A stretch of DNA of 64,000 nt from Glandiceps talaboti. Its lineage: Eukaryota > Hemichordata > Enteropneusta > Spengelidae. Positions 39,110-49,520 of this stretch are shown one piece after another. Below the pieces are notes generated by a model. It did no database searches. It was not told where the DNA came from and saw only the letters and a list, made by a program, of their open reading frames with translations. The translations under genes were made by a program, and so were the position numbers. The stretch lies in the NCBI RefSeq assembly GCF_964340395.1, contig NC_135567.1, positions 9,294,158-9,358,157 on the forward strand, given 5' to 3'. The first letter of the stretch is position 1. Each line of letters opens with the position of its first letter.

Positions 39110-40846
39110 GACACATGCTCTGGAGCATTCTTGATGTGTGAAAATCCAAAGAAAAAACCAGAGAAGACAGATTCAAGTGAACCAAACAGTAAGGAATCAA
39201 AAGGCAGTAAAGGGAAAGATGCAGGTATAAAGAAAACACAAAACCTACAAAACAAGAACTCGGAGGCGATTGACAAAAAAGAATCTGAAGATGCGGAAAA
39301 TGATAAACCAGGAGTCATCCAAGAGAGCAGTTCTAACATGGAAATGTCTGAAAACCTGCAAAATTCACAATCAGGGGCCATCGAAGGAAATGATACGTAC
39401 ACTGATGATTTAGGTAACTTAGAAAGCAAGGAACCTGATGTAAACCAAGAGAAAGACACAGATATGAAGCAATATGAACACCTAGAAAGTAAGGAATCTG
39501 AAGCCAACCGTGAGAAAGACACAGGCACCGAGCAATGTGAAAAAGTAGAAAGAAAGGAGTCTGAAGACCACTTATGGAAAGATACAGGCATAAATGAAAG
39601 TGAAGAATTGGAAAGTAAGGAATCTGAGGCCAACCAAGTGAAAGATACAGCCAGAAAGCAATGTGAACAACTGGAAGGCAAGGAACCTGAAGCCAACCGA
39701 GGGAAAGATACAGGCAGTAAGCAGTGGAAACAACTGGAAGGCAAGGAACCTGAAGACAACCGAGGGAAAGATACAGGCAGTAAGCAGTGGAAACAACTGG
39801 AAGGCAAGGAACCTGAAGACAACCGAGGGAAAGATACAGGCAGTAAGCAGTGGAAACAACTGGAAGGCAAGGAACCTGAAGACAACCGAGGGAAAGATAC
39901 AGGCAGTAAGCAGTGGAAACAACTGGAAGGCAAGGAACCTGAAGCCAACCGAGGGAAAGATACAGGCAGTAAGCAGTGGAAACAACTGGAAGGCAAGGAA
40001 CCTGAAGACAACCGAGGGAAAGATACAGGCAGAAAGAAACAACTGGATGGCAAGGAACCTGAAGCCAACCGAGGGAAAGATACAGGCAGTAAGCAGTGGA
40101 AACAACTGGAAGGCAAGGAACCTGAAGCCAACCGAGGGAAAGATACAGGCAGTAAGCAGTGGAAACAACTGGAAGGCAAGGAACCTGAAGCCAACCGAGG
40201 GAAAGATACAGGCAGAAAGAAACAACTGGAAGGCAAGGAACCTGAGGCCAACCGAGGGAAAGATACAGGCAGTAAGCAGTGGAAACAACTGGAAGGCAAG
40301 GAACCTGAAGACAACCGAGGGAAAGATACAGGCAGTAAGCAGTGGAAACAACTGGAAGGCAAGGAACCTGAAGACAACCGAGGGAAAGATACAGGCAGTA
40401 AGCAGTGGAAACAACTGGAAGGCAAGGAACCTGAAGACAACCGAGGGAAAGATACAGGCAGTAAGCAGTGGAAACAACTGGAAGGCAAGGAACCTGAAGC
40501 CAACCGAGGGAAAGATACAGGCAGTAAGCAGTGGAAACAACTGGAAGGCAAGGAACCTGAAGCCAACCGAGGGAAAGATACAGGCAGTAAGCAGTGGAAA
40601 CAACTGGAAGGCAAGGAACCTGAAGCCAACCGAGGGAAAGATACAGGCAGAAAGAAACAACTGGAAGGCAAGGAACCTGAAGCCAACCGAGGGAAAGATA
40701 CAGGCAGTAAGCAGTGGAAACAACTGGAAGGCAAGGAACCTGGAGCCAACCAAGGGAAAGATACTGGCAGTAAGCAATGGAAACAATTGGAAGGCAAGGA
40801 ACCTGGAGCCAACCAAGGGAAAGATACTGGCGGGAATCAGTGTTAA
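39110..40846 (+). CDS. Mosaic LRR receptor last exon: end of kinase-like segment and long repeat tail
   Basis: Starts phase 0 after ttttattag and ends at TAA 40,844-40,846; about 578 residues. The first residues SGAFLMCENPKKKPEK continue the kinase-like fold where a DFG strand would lie, with no DFG. The rest is a Lys/Glu/Ser-rich, disordered-looking tail. From about 39,660 it consists of 19 near-identical units of 21 residues (63 bases; core LEGKEPEANRGKDTG). Three units are shortened to 19 residues (RKK instead of SKQWK). About five older, more diverged units precede them. Units alternate EAN/EDN and end with GAN. A possible polyadenylation signal AATAAA lies at 40,958. It is hydrophilic and has no membrane segment. 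Confidence 0.85.
   Translation, partial: DTCSGAFLMCENPKKKPEKTDSSEPNSKESKGSKGKDAGIKKTQNLQNKNSEAIDKKESEDAENDKPGVIQESSSNMEMSENLQNSQSGAIEGNDTYTDDLGNLESKEPDVNQEKDTDMKQYEHLESKESEANREKDTGTEQCEKVERKESEDHLWKDTGINESEELESKESEANQVKDTARKQCEQLEGKEPEANRGKDTGSKQWKQLEGKEPEDNRGKDTGSKQWKQLEGKEPEDNRGKDTGSKQWKQLEGKEPEDNRGKDTGSKQWKQLEGKEPEANRGKDTGSKQWKQLEGKEPEDNRGKDTGRKKQLDGKEPEANRGKDTGSKQWKQLEGKEPEANRGKDTGSKQWKQLEGKEPEANRGKDTGRKKQLEGKEPEANRGKDTGSKQWKQLEGKEPEDNRGKDTGSKQWKQLEGKEPEDNRGKDTGSKQWKQLEGKEPEDNRGKDTGSKQWKQLEGKEPEANRGKDTGSKQWKQLEGKEPEANRGKDTGSKQWKQLEGKEPEANRGKDTGRKKQLEGKEPEANRGKDTGSKQWKQLEGKEPGANQGKDTGSKQWKQLEGKEPGANQGKDTGGNQC
39660..40840 (+). repeat. 63-bp coding minisatellite, 19 copies
   Basis: Period 63 bases with 57-base variants. 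Adjacent copies differ at only a few positions (mainly gaagcc/gaagac). All six frames lack stops over most of the array, which produces long false frames, including on the minus strand. Confidence 0.95.
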
Positions 40847-41814
40847 CAACGAGAAAATGAAGAATCTGGTGACAAACAAGAAGAAAATACATATGGGCAG
40901 CAGTCTGATAACTAATAGAATAAATAACATTTGCCCAGGAAAAGATATATATATATAAATAAATATGGAAAACGTGGAGAAAGTGAATATTTGGCAATGC
41001 CAGTAAATTGTAGTCTGAACTAGGTGTAAGTCTAACTAAGGCTAACCAAGAGAAACATTTCTTTAAAAAATATAGGGTTGTCGATCATTATCAGTAACTG
41101 TATTTGTGTTGGTTTCAGTAAGCATATTATTGAATTAGTTTCAAGGTAAATTTTCATTTTTGATGATCAAATTACTGGAATTTACTATTGCAATAGATAT
41201 TCTGGATCTGTATAACTTACTTCTCAAATGTCATGTACGGTTGGGTATGGTATAGTATTTTACACAGTACTGATGTATTTGACATAATGAATTTGCATGC
41301 ATTTATTTATTTAGTGGTGGTTGGATATTTAGAGTAACCGTTTAGACAAGTCAAAATAAGGGTTGACTTTGAAGCAATTGTAATATATATTCTTGTTAGT
41401 GCACCTCTCTCAACATTTAATACTAAACAAGATATCAAAATGTAAGCGGTGTAATATGTGTAAAGATGCGTTTTTTGAAGATTTGGCTAATAAGGATATT
41501 TATGAACTATTATATGTGCATACACGAATGCAAGTAACATTTCTGTGGATAGCGCTGATGACGACAAATCACTCTAGCACCGTTTTGAGGTCGTGAAACT
41601 ATCTCCTTTCTTTGTTAGTGTAAAGTGTAAATATACGAGTATTTAGTATGTGTGTAAATTTATGCAATAACTATAGTCTGTATAAGGTATGTAATGCTTC
41701 ATTATGCTAGCAACATGATATTGAGATTATTAATAGGAATGACATAATGCAATATAGACTGTAGAATTACTAGTGTTAATACACCTAGTTACAAGTTATA
41801 TATCCTCTTTGCGC
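40847..41814. other. Receptor 3' UTR and downstream sequence
   Basis: Contains the likely 3' UTR, with AATAAA at 40,958-40,963. I saw no other gene here. Confidence 0.45.
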
Positions 41815-42030
41815 CCAAGTCATCATACAACACCCAAGGTTCCCAGAACAAGACTCAAATCGTATGGAGATCGATCTGTGGAACCAACTGTGCCGAGTAT
41901 GGAGACTTTCAAATTAAGACTAAAGACATACCTTTTTGAGAGAGCTTAGCTATAGCAATATCTATTGTAAAGCGCCATGGTCCATCATTGGTGGATACTA
42001 GGCGTTATATAAATCTCTTTATTCATATTA
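41815..42030 (+). mobile_element. CR1/L2-like LINE 3' end
   Basis: Reads VPSMETFKLRLKTYLFERA and a stop at 41,946-41,948, the typical reverse-transcriptase ORF end. A 3' UTR with ttgtaaagcgccatggtcca and gcgttatataaatctcttta follows. 5'-truncated. Confidence 0.75.
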
Positions 42031-43140
42031 TTGATAAGTGTGTTGTAATATGGAGAAAATAAAATAAATTGAATCATCAGAAACCATTATTATACAAAGT
42101 GAAAGTGACCTATGCGTCGTTAAGTAATTAGTTTAATTATTTCCATAATATATACAAGCAAGGCATGCATTTGTTTTTGTCTGGACCATGCAAGTAATAT
42201 GTCTTTAGATAGGTATCAAATAAAGAAACCCACATGAGCTCTCATTTAAAATCATCAAACTAATTTGATAAGGCACATCTCTCCTGTTGATACTATCAAA
42301 AACATATAAACCTTACATTTAAAAGGGGAAGTGCCACTCTAGTAAATGTAGATATTGTCATACACTTTGAGTTCTGGAGAGTCATATCTTGATTGCACAT
42401 TGCATTAATATTGGTTGGTAAGATATATCATTATTGAATCTCTCTTTCCTCTATATTGTTCTTTCAGTGATAAACTATTACCTGTTAGGTCTTTACACAT
42501 GATTATTCATAACATGTTAGTGATGTCATCAAACGTGTCACCTGACTAGATAACGTCTTAGAAATCATAAATGCAGTGAAGGACAGAACGTTATGGAAAG
42601 TTTTCGCCACCCAAACTCGGTCGTTAAAAGTGAAAGCATTCATAAGATGCACATAATGCCTTACTTCGTTCACATACGTAGTCATGAATATGATAGAAAA
42701 TGAAAAATGCTTTTAAAATGTAATTTCGTGTTGTCATTGTAAAACATACGTACTTAATGACCTATAAGAAACAAGAACATAATCATCACACATTTAAAAT
42801 AACTGAACATAAATTAGAAAATTGTCTGTGAAAAACTTAAGTACTTTATTAGAACCATTTACCACGGTGAACTTTCATTAAAAAGTTTAATAAATCGAGC
42901 ATAGTAGCAAGTAACACCATAACTGAAGATTTGACGATAATAAACAGCGTCTTGAAAAACGGTCTAAACAAGTCTAAACTAATAAACAATTATAAACCTG
43001 AAAATATCAGATAATACTAGATTATGACACGAACTACAAATAAGGCTTTTTCGTTTTTTATTTTTACATTTTTATTACATGGAAAATATACAGATTACAG
43101 ACAAAAGAGAAAACGAAGAAAAAAGACTCTTAGAGAAAAG
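42031..43140. other. Intergenic sequence
   Basis: AT-rich intergenic sequence with no supportable gene, RNA or element. Confidence 0.4.
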
Positions 43141-43149
43141 AACACAACA

Positions 43150-45000
43150 AAACATGAAATATTGAAGGCCAGTGAACTTGCTCTCAGTATGCAAATATGA
43201 AAAGGCAATTTACCATAGTCGGTTACATGATCACATGACTTGGAATAAACCACCCCAAGTGTCGTCAAACTTTTCTTTTGTGTATATGTCTTTCAGTCTG
43301 AAGGGTTGTAATAACATGAAGGTGGAAAAGGTCTTGCTTTTGTACTTTTAGTTTTTGTGTGTAAATAAATCACTTTGCCTGAATTATGCAGCAGCTAAGA
43401 ATGTGTTTGATTTCTTTTTCATTTGTAATTTCGAACATGACGTCCCTGGACACACCTGTTATTAAACATAGCCATTGTGTCATGCCTTACTAGAACCTGT
43501 CAATGGACTTACAATCGCAAGAATAGTGCAACAAAGTGTCTTTCTCCTCACAATAGCTACAACTATCTGATAGTGTTACATGAAAATATCATGTGCACAA
43601 TTTTAAATTGGAAGATAATTAATTTTATTTCGCTCATGCACGTAACTGGAATCTTATAGACATTTTCCCAATCTCCGTGAATCAGTGGGAAAACACTCCG
43701 CCATTTTGTTTGATTAAATACTTCATGGGGTGTCGCATACTTAGAAATACAGTGTACAATTTCCCAGGTTTTGTCTAAGAATCTGTGTTGTCTTTCTGCG
43801 TATTTGCATTGTTTACAATGGTTGCCTTCCAGTGATGTGGTATTGCAGATTTCACTGATACATATTGCAGGAAGTTATGTGTTATCCCATTGTATTTGCG
43901 AACAATGGAATCATACTTTAGGAAAGTACCGGAATTGTCAAATGCATCCTCTAGTTTCTTTACACCAGCTTGATACAAGTCTTTGTAAAATAATGAACTT
44001 TTACCTTTGGTAACAATAGAAAGATTAAACCAAACAGATTTTTTGTTTGTGATTCAGTATGATTTAACCGGTTAATATTTGTTTGTAGAACACTGGCAAT
44101 TCTTTCCTAATGTATGATTTGTCACAATTAGAAGAGACAAAGTCATTAAATTAAATTTTACTAAAGAAACTCACTGTGTAAGACTTCCCATCTACCAGCT
44201 GGCTATAGAAGAAGCCTTTTCACCCAGACTGTCTTTATTGCCTTTTCCGTGGCGTTCAAAATCAATCATATTTAGGCCGTCATTTTCAAGTGAACTTGAA
44301 ATGGTACACTTTTTAATCTTGTCCGGCTTACCAGACCAGAGAAAGTTGTAGATGGCTGTATTCGTTTGATGACACGGTCAGTAGCGGGTAAAACTGAGGC
44401 TACATTAGAGAGCTGTGTTATGGCAAGCGTTTTAGTAATAGTAACTTTACCAATTAATGAAAGATTGCGCTGTGACCAAATGTTCAGCACTGCTTAAGTC
44501 TATTGTCAAAATAACACTTACATCAATTTCTGATCAGAAGTTAACCAGATTCCGAACGAGGAAACAGGTTCGTTTGATCATTTTAAACGTAACGGTTTTT
44601 ATTCTGAAGGAATACACGAGGTTTTCCCAACCGTGATTCCGTTTTGCCACAGTTAGGTTTGAGGGCAGCACCCCAATCAAATAAAATAAGTACAATAAGT
44701 GAATTTTGAATACTAATAAAGTCTCTCATAAAAAGGGTGGTGTCGTCTGAGAGTTGTTAGATGTTTACCTCCACATCCGGGTGATTAATGCCTTCAATTG
44801 CAGTTACATATCTTGATCGCAAGCATTTCTACAGCAATTACAAATAGAAGTTCAGAAACGAGACAGCCTTGCCTAACGCCTGTACTAACAGGAAATAAAA
44901 CAATGCCTTATTTCTGCTCAAAATACTTGTCATTAAAGGTAAAATAATTACATCTAAGAACAAGTTCAGCCGATCTCAGAAGTAGGTTGTGTTACATTGC
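43150..45000 (-). pseudogene. Decayed Tx1/L1-like LINE reverse transcriptase
   Basis: Minus-strand fragments occur in correct order. Near 44,900 is TGVRQGCLVSELLFVIAVEM ('GvRQGCplSpllF'), then DDTTLFMRD. At 44,490 there is WSQRNLSLIGKVTITKTLAI. At 43,978-43,775 there is a 'GVKKLEDAFDNSGTFLKYDS' and 'AIPHHWK' block. The 3' region at 43,700-43,560 has WENVYKIPV and IFQFKIVHMIF. All match Tx1/L1-type non-LTR elements. The YxDD box reads as TDD and there are many frame breaks, so it is inactive. Confidence 0.8.
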
Positions 45001-45149
45001 ATCATGGGAATAAACAGAACTGTTTATGGAATAGTTGAACTGTGAAATTGTTCAACCATTGCACAAACACTTCTGCTGACACCCATGAGGCACAGATGCC
45101 CACATAACTGACAACTTAAATTGTATGTGTCTCTGAAATGGCGCTTAAT

Positions 45150-45545
45150 CTAGATGTAATTTAAGCATGAAATGATTGTCCAGAACGTGAAGTATGTGAA
45201 AATATGTTGATTTCCTAGAGTGGATCTATTAATTCCAAGGGGTTCCAGTGTTCCGAGACAGAAAACGATTTCAACTTCCTGCAACCTCAATTGATTCTCA
45301 TCGCCAGAAACCATACAAATTCCTGAAATACACATATCTGATACACTGTGATCTTTGGTAGTAAAATGCATAGATACAGGATAGTTACGATACTTTTGTC
45401 TGGTCAGATGGAGATGTTCCACGAAACGATCACCAAGACGACATACAATCGAACCTATATTTACAAACTACATTTCTGGCATGTAATGCAATACACTACA
45501 TTAGTACTAATACAAGTAAATCTACTCTTAACAGGCACACTGTTC
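45150..45545 (-). pseudogene. Penelope-like element fragment (GIY-YIG endonuclease end)
   Basis: On the minus strand: FTCISTNVVYCITCQKCSL, a stop, then IGSIVCRLGDRFVEHLHLTR, YPVSMHF, and EVEIVFCLGTLEPLGINRS. The Cys pair, 'iG...R...R..eHl' and 'E..fi..L.tl.P.GlN' order is that of the GIY-YIG endonuclease region of Penelope-like retroelements. The stop and the abrupt switch into an ATAC microsatellite upstream show it is dead. Confidence 0.75.
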
Positions 45546-45546
45546 C

Positions 45547-45559
45547 ATACATACATACA

Positions 45560-45591
<32 letters not shown>

Positions 45592-45626
45592 CATACATAC
45601 ATACATACATACATACATACATACAT

Positions 45627-45657
<31 letters not shown>

Positions 45658-45812
45658 TACATACATACATACATACATACATACATACATACATACATAC
45701 ATACATACATACATACATACATACATACATACATAAACACATACACACACATAGACACATACACACCTGCACACATTCATACATACATACATACATACAT
45801 ACATACATACAT

Positions 45813-45849
<37 letters not shown>

Positions 45850-45939
45850 TATATATACACACACACACATACATACATACATACATACATACATACATAC
45901 ATACATACATACATACATACATACATACATACATACATT
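45547..45939. repeat. (ATAC)n/(AGAC)n microsatellite
   Basis: Nearly 400 bases of ATAC with AGAC and CACA patches. Long Thr/Tyr/Ile/His and Cys/Met/Tyr/Val frames here are artefacts. Confidence 0.97.
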
Positions 45940-46234
45940 CAATTGATTGTCTGTGCATGGCATTCATATACATTATGGTTGGTTAATACTTTATCACGTT
46001 TCTATATTAAATATTACTATTGATTAAAATAATATCTAAATCTCAGGATGTTACAAATTTATGTGTGTGTATATATGTGTGTTAGCAGCGTACGTGGTAG
46101 TGTAATTTCTGTCCAAAGAGTACTTAACAAATATCACGCCTGGCACGTATTCATAGTGGTACAACAGCCCTTTATACTTTCTCAACTCCCTGGGGAGCAA
46201 ACAATCCATTGCATCCTTTATATGCGAATATGAT

Positions 46235-46428
46235 TAAATCACTCACAGTGGTGACATACATCCTACCAGGTGCCCAATTATACAGCTGGGTTGACTGAAG
46301 CACAATTATGGTTGAAATCTTGCCCCAGGACATTAGTCATTCAGTACTAAATGGCAGCGACGTTGGCTTCGAACTGCAACCTGCAGTTTCCAAACAAGCC
46401 ACACTTTTACCATTCGACCATCATCACT
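46235..46428 (-). mobile_element. tRNA-derived SINE copy
   Basis: On the minus strand it starts tggtcgaatggtaaaagtgt (A-box like). It has ggttgcagttcgaagcc, a good B box, then a body matching the SINE at 15,361 (cagctgtataatt, ggcaagatttcaaccat). Confidence 0.7.
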
Positions 46429-47188
46429 CCAAAATTGAAGTACATATTAAATCCTAATTGCCTTAGAATCAGACATTTAGTTTTCTTCATATTTTGTATA
46501 TACAGATTCATAATTTAGCGGCAAGATATACTAACACTGTCTGATAAAGCTAAAAATCTTAGCGGAATTAGAATTGGTAATAACCTGTTACAGTATTAAC
46601 GGTGTATTCAAGCAATTTATTTTCCGAGTATAAAATGAGAGTATATACTGGTATATATATGTATCAGTAAAGTGACTGTATAAAACAAAACTTAAATTCT
46701 TGACTTTATCAACTTAAATTCTGTGAAAAGTTTGTGTTTGAAATTAAATTGGCCCAATACTTACATACAACCTCGTATTTTAGATTAATGCTGATATCAG
46801 TGCATGCCTTCCATGACATTACGATTGTCATCTCGCATTGTTTGAACAGTAGATTGTATAATGGAGTTTTACAATATTATATATATACTAAATGTAAATG
46901 AAATGGTAACGTGTATTGGGGGAGGGGGAGGGGAGGGGATGGGGTTATTCTTACCAGGGAGAAGTTCATAAACCATTTATTGATCACTCGTACAAGATCA
47001 CTTTCTATTAGATGGTTGCTCGTTATCACTAGGTTCACAGTGATGGTTTATATTATTGCTGAGATTGTCTAGTTAAAATCATTGGGTTCACAGTCAGGGT
47101 TTATATTATTGTTAGGATTGTCTAGTTCAAATCTGTCTTGCTTGGATGACATACACAGGAAATATATTTGTTGTGAAACTTTACTTAC
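46429..47188. other. Intergenic sequence with G-tract
   Basis: No gene is seen. A G-tract (gggggagggggaggggaggg and beyond, 46,918-46,944) could form a G-quadruplex. A tandem duplication of about 55 bases (ggtttatattattg...gattgtctagtt) lies at 47,041-47,130. Confidence 0.5.
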
Positions 47189-47269
47189 TGTGATCTCTAC
47201 CACAGGTCCAATGGATAAGCCAACCATAAATGCAAATACTTTTCCCAACGATTTTAAAGGAACAGTCAT
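47189..47269 (-). CDS. Orphan NXPE-type first coding exon
   Basis: Minus strand: an ATG at 47,269 opens 27 codons ending at the donor ACA|GTAAGT, phase 0. The peptide MTVPLKSLGKVFAFMVGLSI, then GPVVEIT, is plainly related to the first exon at 56,785 (both share VFAF.VGLS.GPVVEI). Similarity extends into the upstream bases (ttttgaaacta) and past the donor. It is a signal-anchor exon. No matching neurexophilin or esterase exons follow within the next 6 kb on this strand, which holds dead LINE and Penelope sequence instead. It is probably the stub of a third NXPE gene. Confidence 0.55.
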
Positions 47270-47476
47270 TTTGAAACTACTCTTTGGACAGAAATTACAC
47301 CAATCACGTACAATGCTAAATACGTGTACACGTATATACCTGTGTATATGTATAAATTTGTAACATCCTGAGATAAGTGTCAATCAATATTAATATTTAA
47401 TATAGAAACATGATATGGTATTAACCAATCGTAATGTATATAATGCACTGTTCAAACAGTAATGTTTATGTCTATC

Positions 47477-47530
47477 TAGCTGCCTGTCTATCTGTCTGTC
47501 TGTCTGTCTGTATGTATGTCTGTCTGTCTC

Positions 47531-47569
<39 letters not shown>

Positions 47570-47597
47570 GTCTCTCTGTCTGTCTGTCTGTCTGTGT
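47477..47597. repeat. (CTGT)n microsatellite
   Basis: CTGT with CTCT interruptions. No coding meaning. Confidence 0.95.
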
Positions 47598-47639
47598 AAA
47601 CCCTTTTGGAAACCCCCGAAGAAAGGACCCAATGACAAG

Positions 47640-47930
47640 TCAATTTCAACAATCCATTTTAATTCCAAATCATCAAACATAACCAAATCATAACCACCTG
47701 TGTCACTGTAATAAAACATTTATCGATGCCTGACAACTAATCTGCAACTACTTTAGTTCAAAACAGGATTTCTATAGTATTTCCAAAGGAACAAATTGAC
47801 ATTTAAATTGACCCACCATGATCAGAATGTACAATTACAGTATGACCAGACATTGCGTCATCCCTTAGACAAAAACGAATATATGCTAATTATGTTATGA
47901 TAATGTGATCGTTAGTTTTTATTACAAACC
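47640..47930. repeat. Dispersed repeat, inverted copy at 58,190-58,440
   Basis: The stretch from caatccattttaattccaaa to attatgttatgataatg is recognisable in reverse complement at 58,440-58,190, with small indels. Shared phrases include tgacaactaatctgcaact and gacattgcgtcatcccttag (inverted as ctaagggatgacgtaatgtc). Confidence 0.7.
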
Positions 47931-48024
47931 AGAATGAAAACAATCTCTCAAACGATCAGTACCTATATTTATTGTGTGCACTTCATAACCACACACTTTG
48001 TCTGAGATGTAAAAACACCAGTAT

Positions 48025-48166
48025 GTGCTGCCTAATTGAAACTCTATAGTCACTCTGGTTTGGTAGTAACACCGTGCTGCCTAATTGAAACTCTATAGTC
48101 ACTCTGGTTTGGTAGTAACACCGTGTTGCCTAATTGAAACTCTATAGTCACTCTGGTTTGGTAGTA
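48025..48166. repeat. Three copies of a 49-bp tandem repeat
   Basis: The unit gtgctgcctaattgaaactc...ggtttggtagtaacacc is repeated almost exactly three times with period 49. Confidence 0.95.
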
Positions 48167-48269
48167 TGTTTATATATTTCCTACTTATTCCAAACTTCAG
48201 TTATTATCAACTTGTCTACAAATATCACAGTGTATATCATCAAACTTCCCCATCATATGACACCGTTAT

Positions 48270-49520
48270 TTTAACTTTATATGCAACTGTTCTTACACCA
48301 TATATCAAACTGTTATTTCACCATATATCAATCCATTATTTTACCATATATCAAACTGTTATTTCACCATATATCAAACTGTTATTTTACCATATATCAA
48401 ACTATTATTTTACCATATGTCAAACTTATTTTACCATATATAAATCCGTTATTTTACCATATACCAATCCATTATTTTACCATATACCAATACAGTATTT
48501 TACCTTATATCAAACTGTTATTTCACCATATATCAATCCGTTATTCTACCATATATCAATCCGTTATTCTACCACATATCAATCCGTTATTTTACCATAT
48601 ATCAATGTTATTTCACCATATATCAATGTTATTTCACCATATATGAAACTGTTATTTTACCATATATCAAACTGTTGTATGACCAGATATGAAACATTTA
48701 TTTCGCTATATGTGAAATTTATTTTATTCTGTATGAAACTGTTATTTCCTTAGTATATTAAATGTATTAAATATATTTCACCTAACATGAAACTAATATC
48801 TCATCCTATATGAAACTAATATTTCACCTTATATGAAAATGTTATTTTACCTTGTATGAAACGATTATTGCATCATATATGAATCGACAATATAATGAAA
48901 CTGTAATTTCACTTTATATGAAAGTATTATTTCCACATTATACGAAAGTATTATTTCTACATTATATGAAACTGACATTTGCCACTATATAAAAAGATAC
49001 AGAGTAATCATGTCACCATATGTCGAACGTTTATTGCATCATATATGAAACAATTGTTTCACAGTTCAAGGTATATTGGACAGTTACCTCACAATACGGA
49101 AAACGAGTATTTCACCATATGTAGAAGGGTTATTTCCAAAATATATTAATCCGTTATTTTTACCATTATATGACACTGTTATTCCTCTATATATTTACAT
49201 AGAATATGCAACCGTTATTTTACCATATATGAAGTATTTCACCATACATAATATGGTTATTGCATTCAATATGAAAGTTATTTGACCATATACATGTATA
49301 TGAAATTGATATTTCCCCTATATGAAATGATTATGTATACGCTAGTTATTTTACCATGTGTAAGACGGTCGTTTCACAACAATATGAAAAAAAAATTGTT
49401 AATTCACCATACATAAAGTGTTTATTTCGCCATATATGATATGTTTATTTCACCATGCATGAAATGTTTATTTTGCCATATATGGTCTGGTTATTTCACC
49501 ATAGATTAAACAGTTATTTT
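48270..49520. repeat. 23-bp minisatellite, about 1.2 kb
   Basis: Units of the form ccatatatcaaactgttatt plus three bases, period about 23. It is very regular from 48,290 to 48,680 and increasingly diverged (ccatatatgaaa, ccttatatgaaa) towards 49,520. An open frame of up to 195 codons arises from the repeat and is not a gene. It ends right at the stop codon of the NXPE C-terminal exon. Confidence 0.9.

Noticed and set aside
39106-40997. Long minus-strand frames of 450-570 codons
   Set aside because: They are shadows of the stop-free 63-base coding repeat; the plus frame continues the receptor in phase.
45348-45986. 212-codon plus frame of His/Thr/Tyr/Ile and its antisense partners
   Set aside because: ATAC microsatellite translation; the flanking minus strand is a Penelope-like fragment.
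48166-48753. 195-codon Tyr/Ile/His-rich frame
   Set aside because: It is made entirely of the 23-bp minisatellite and has no other support.
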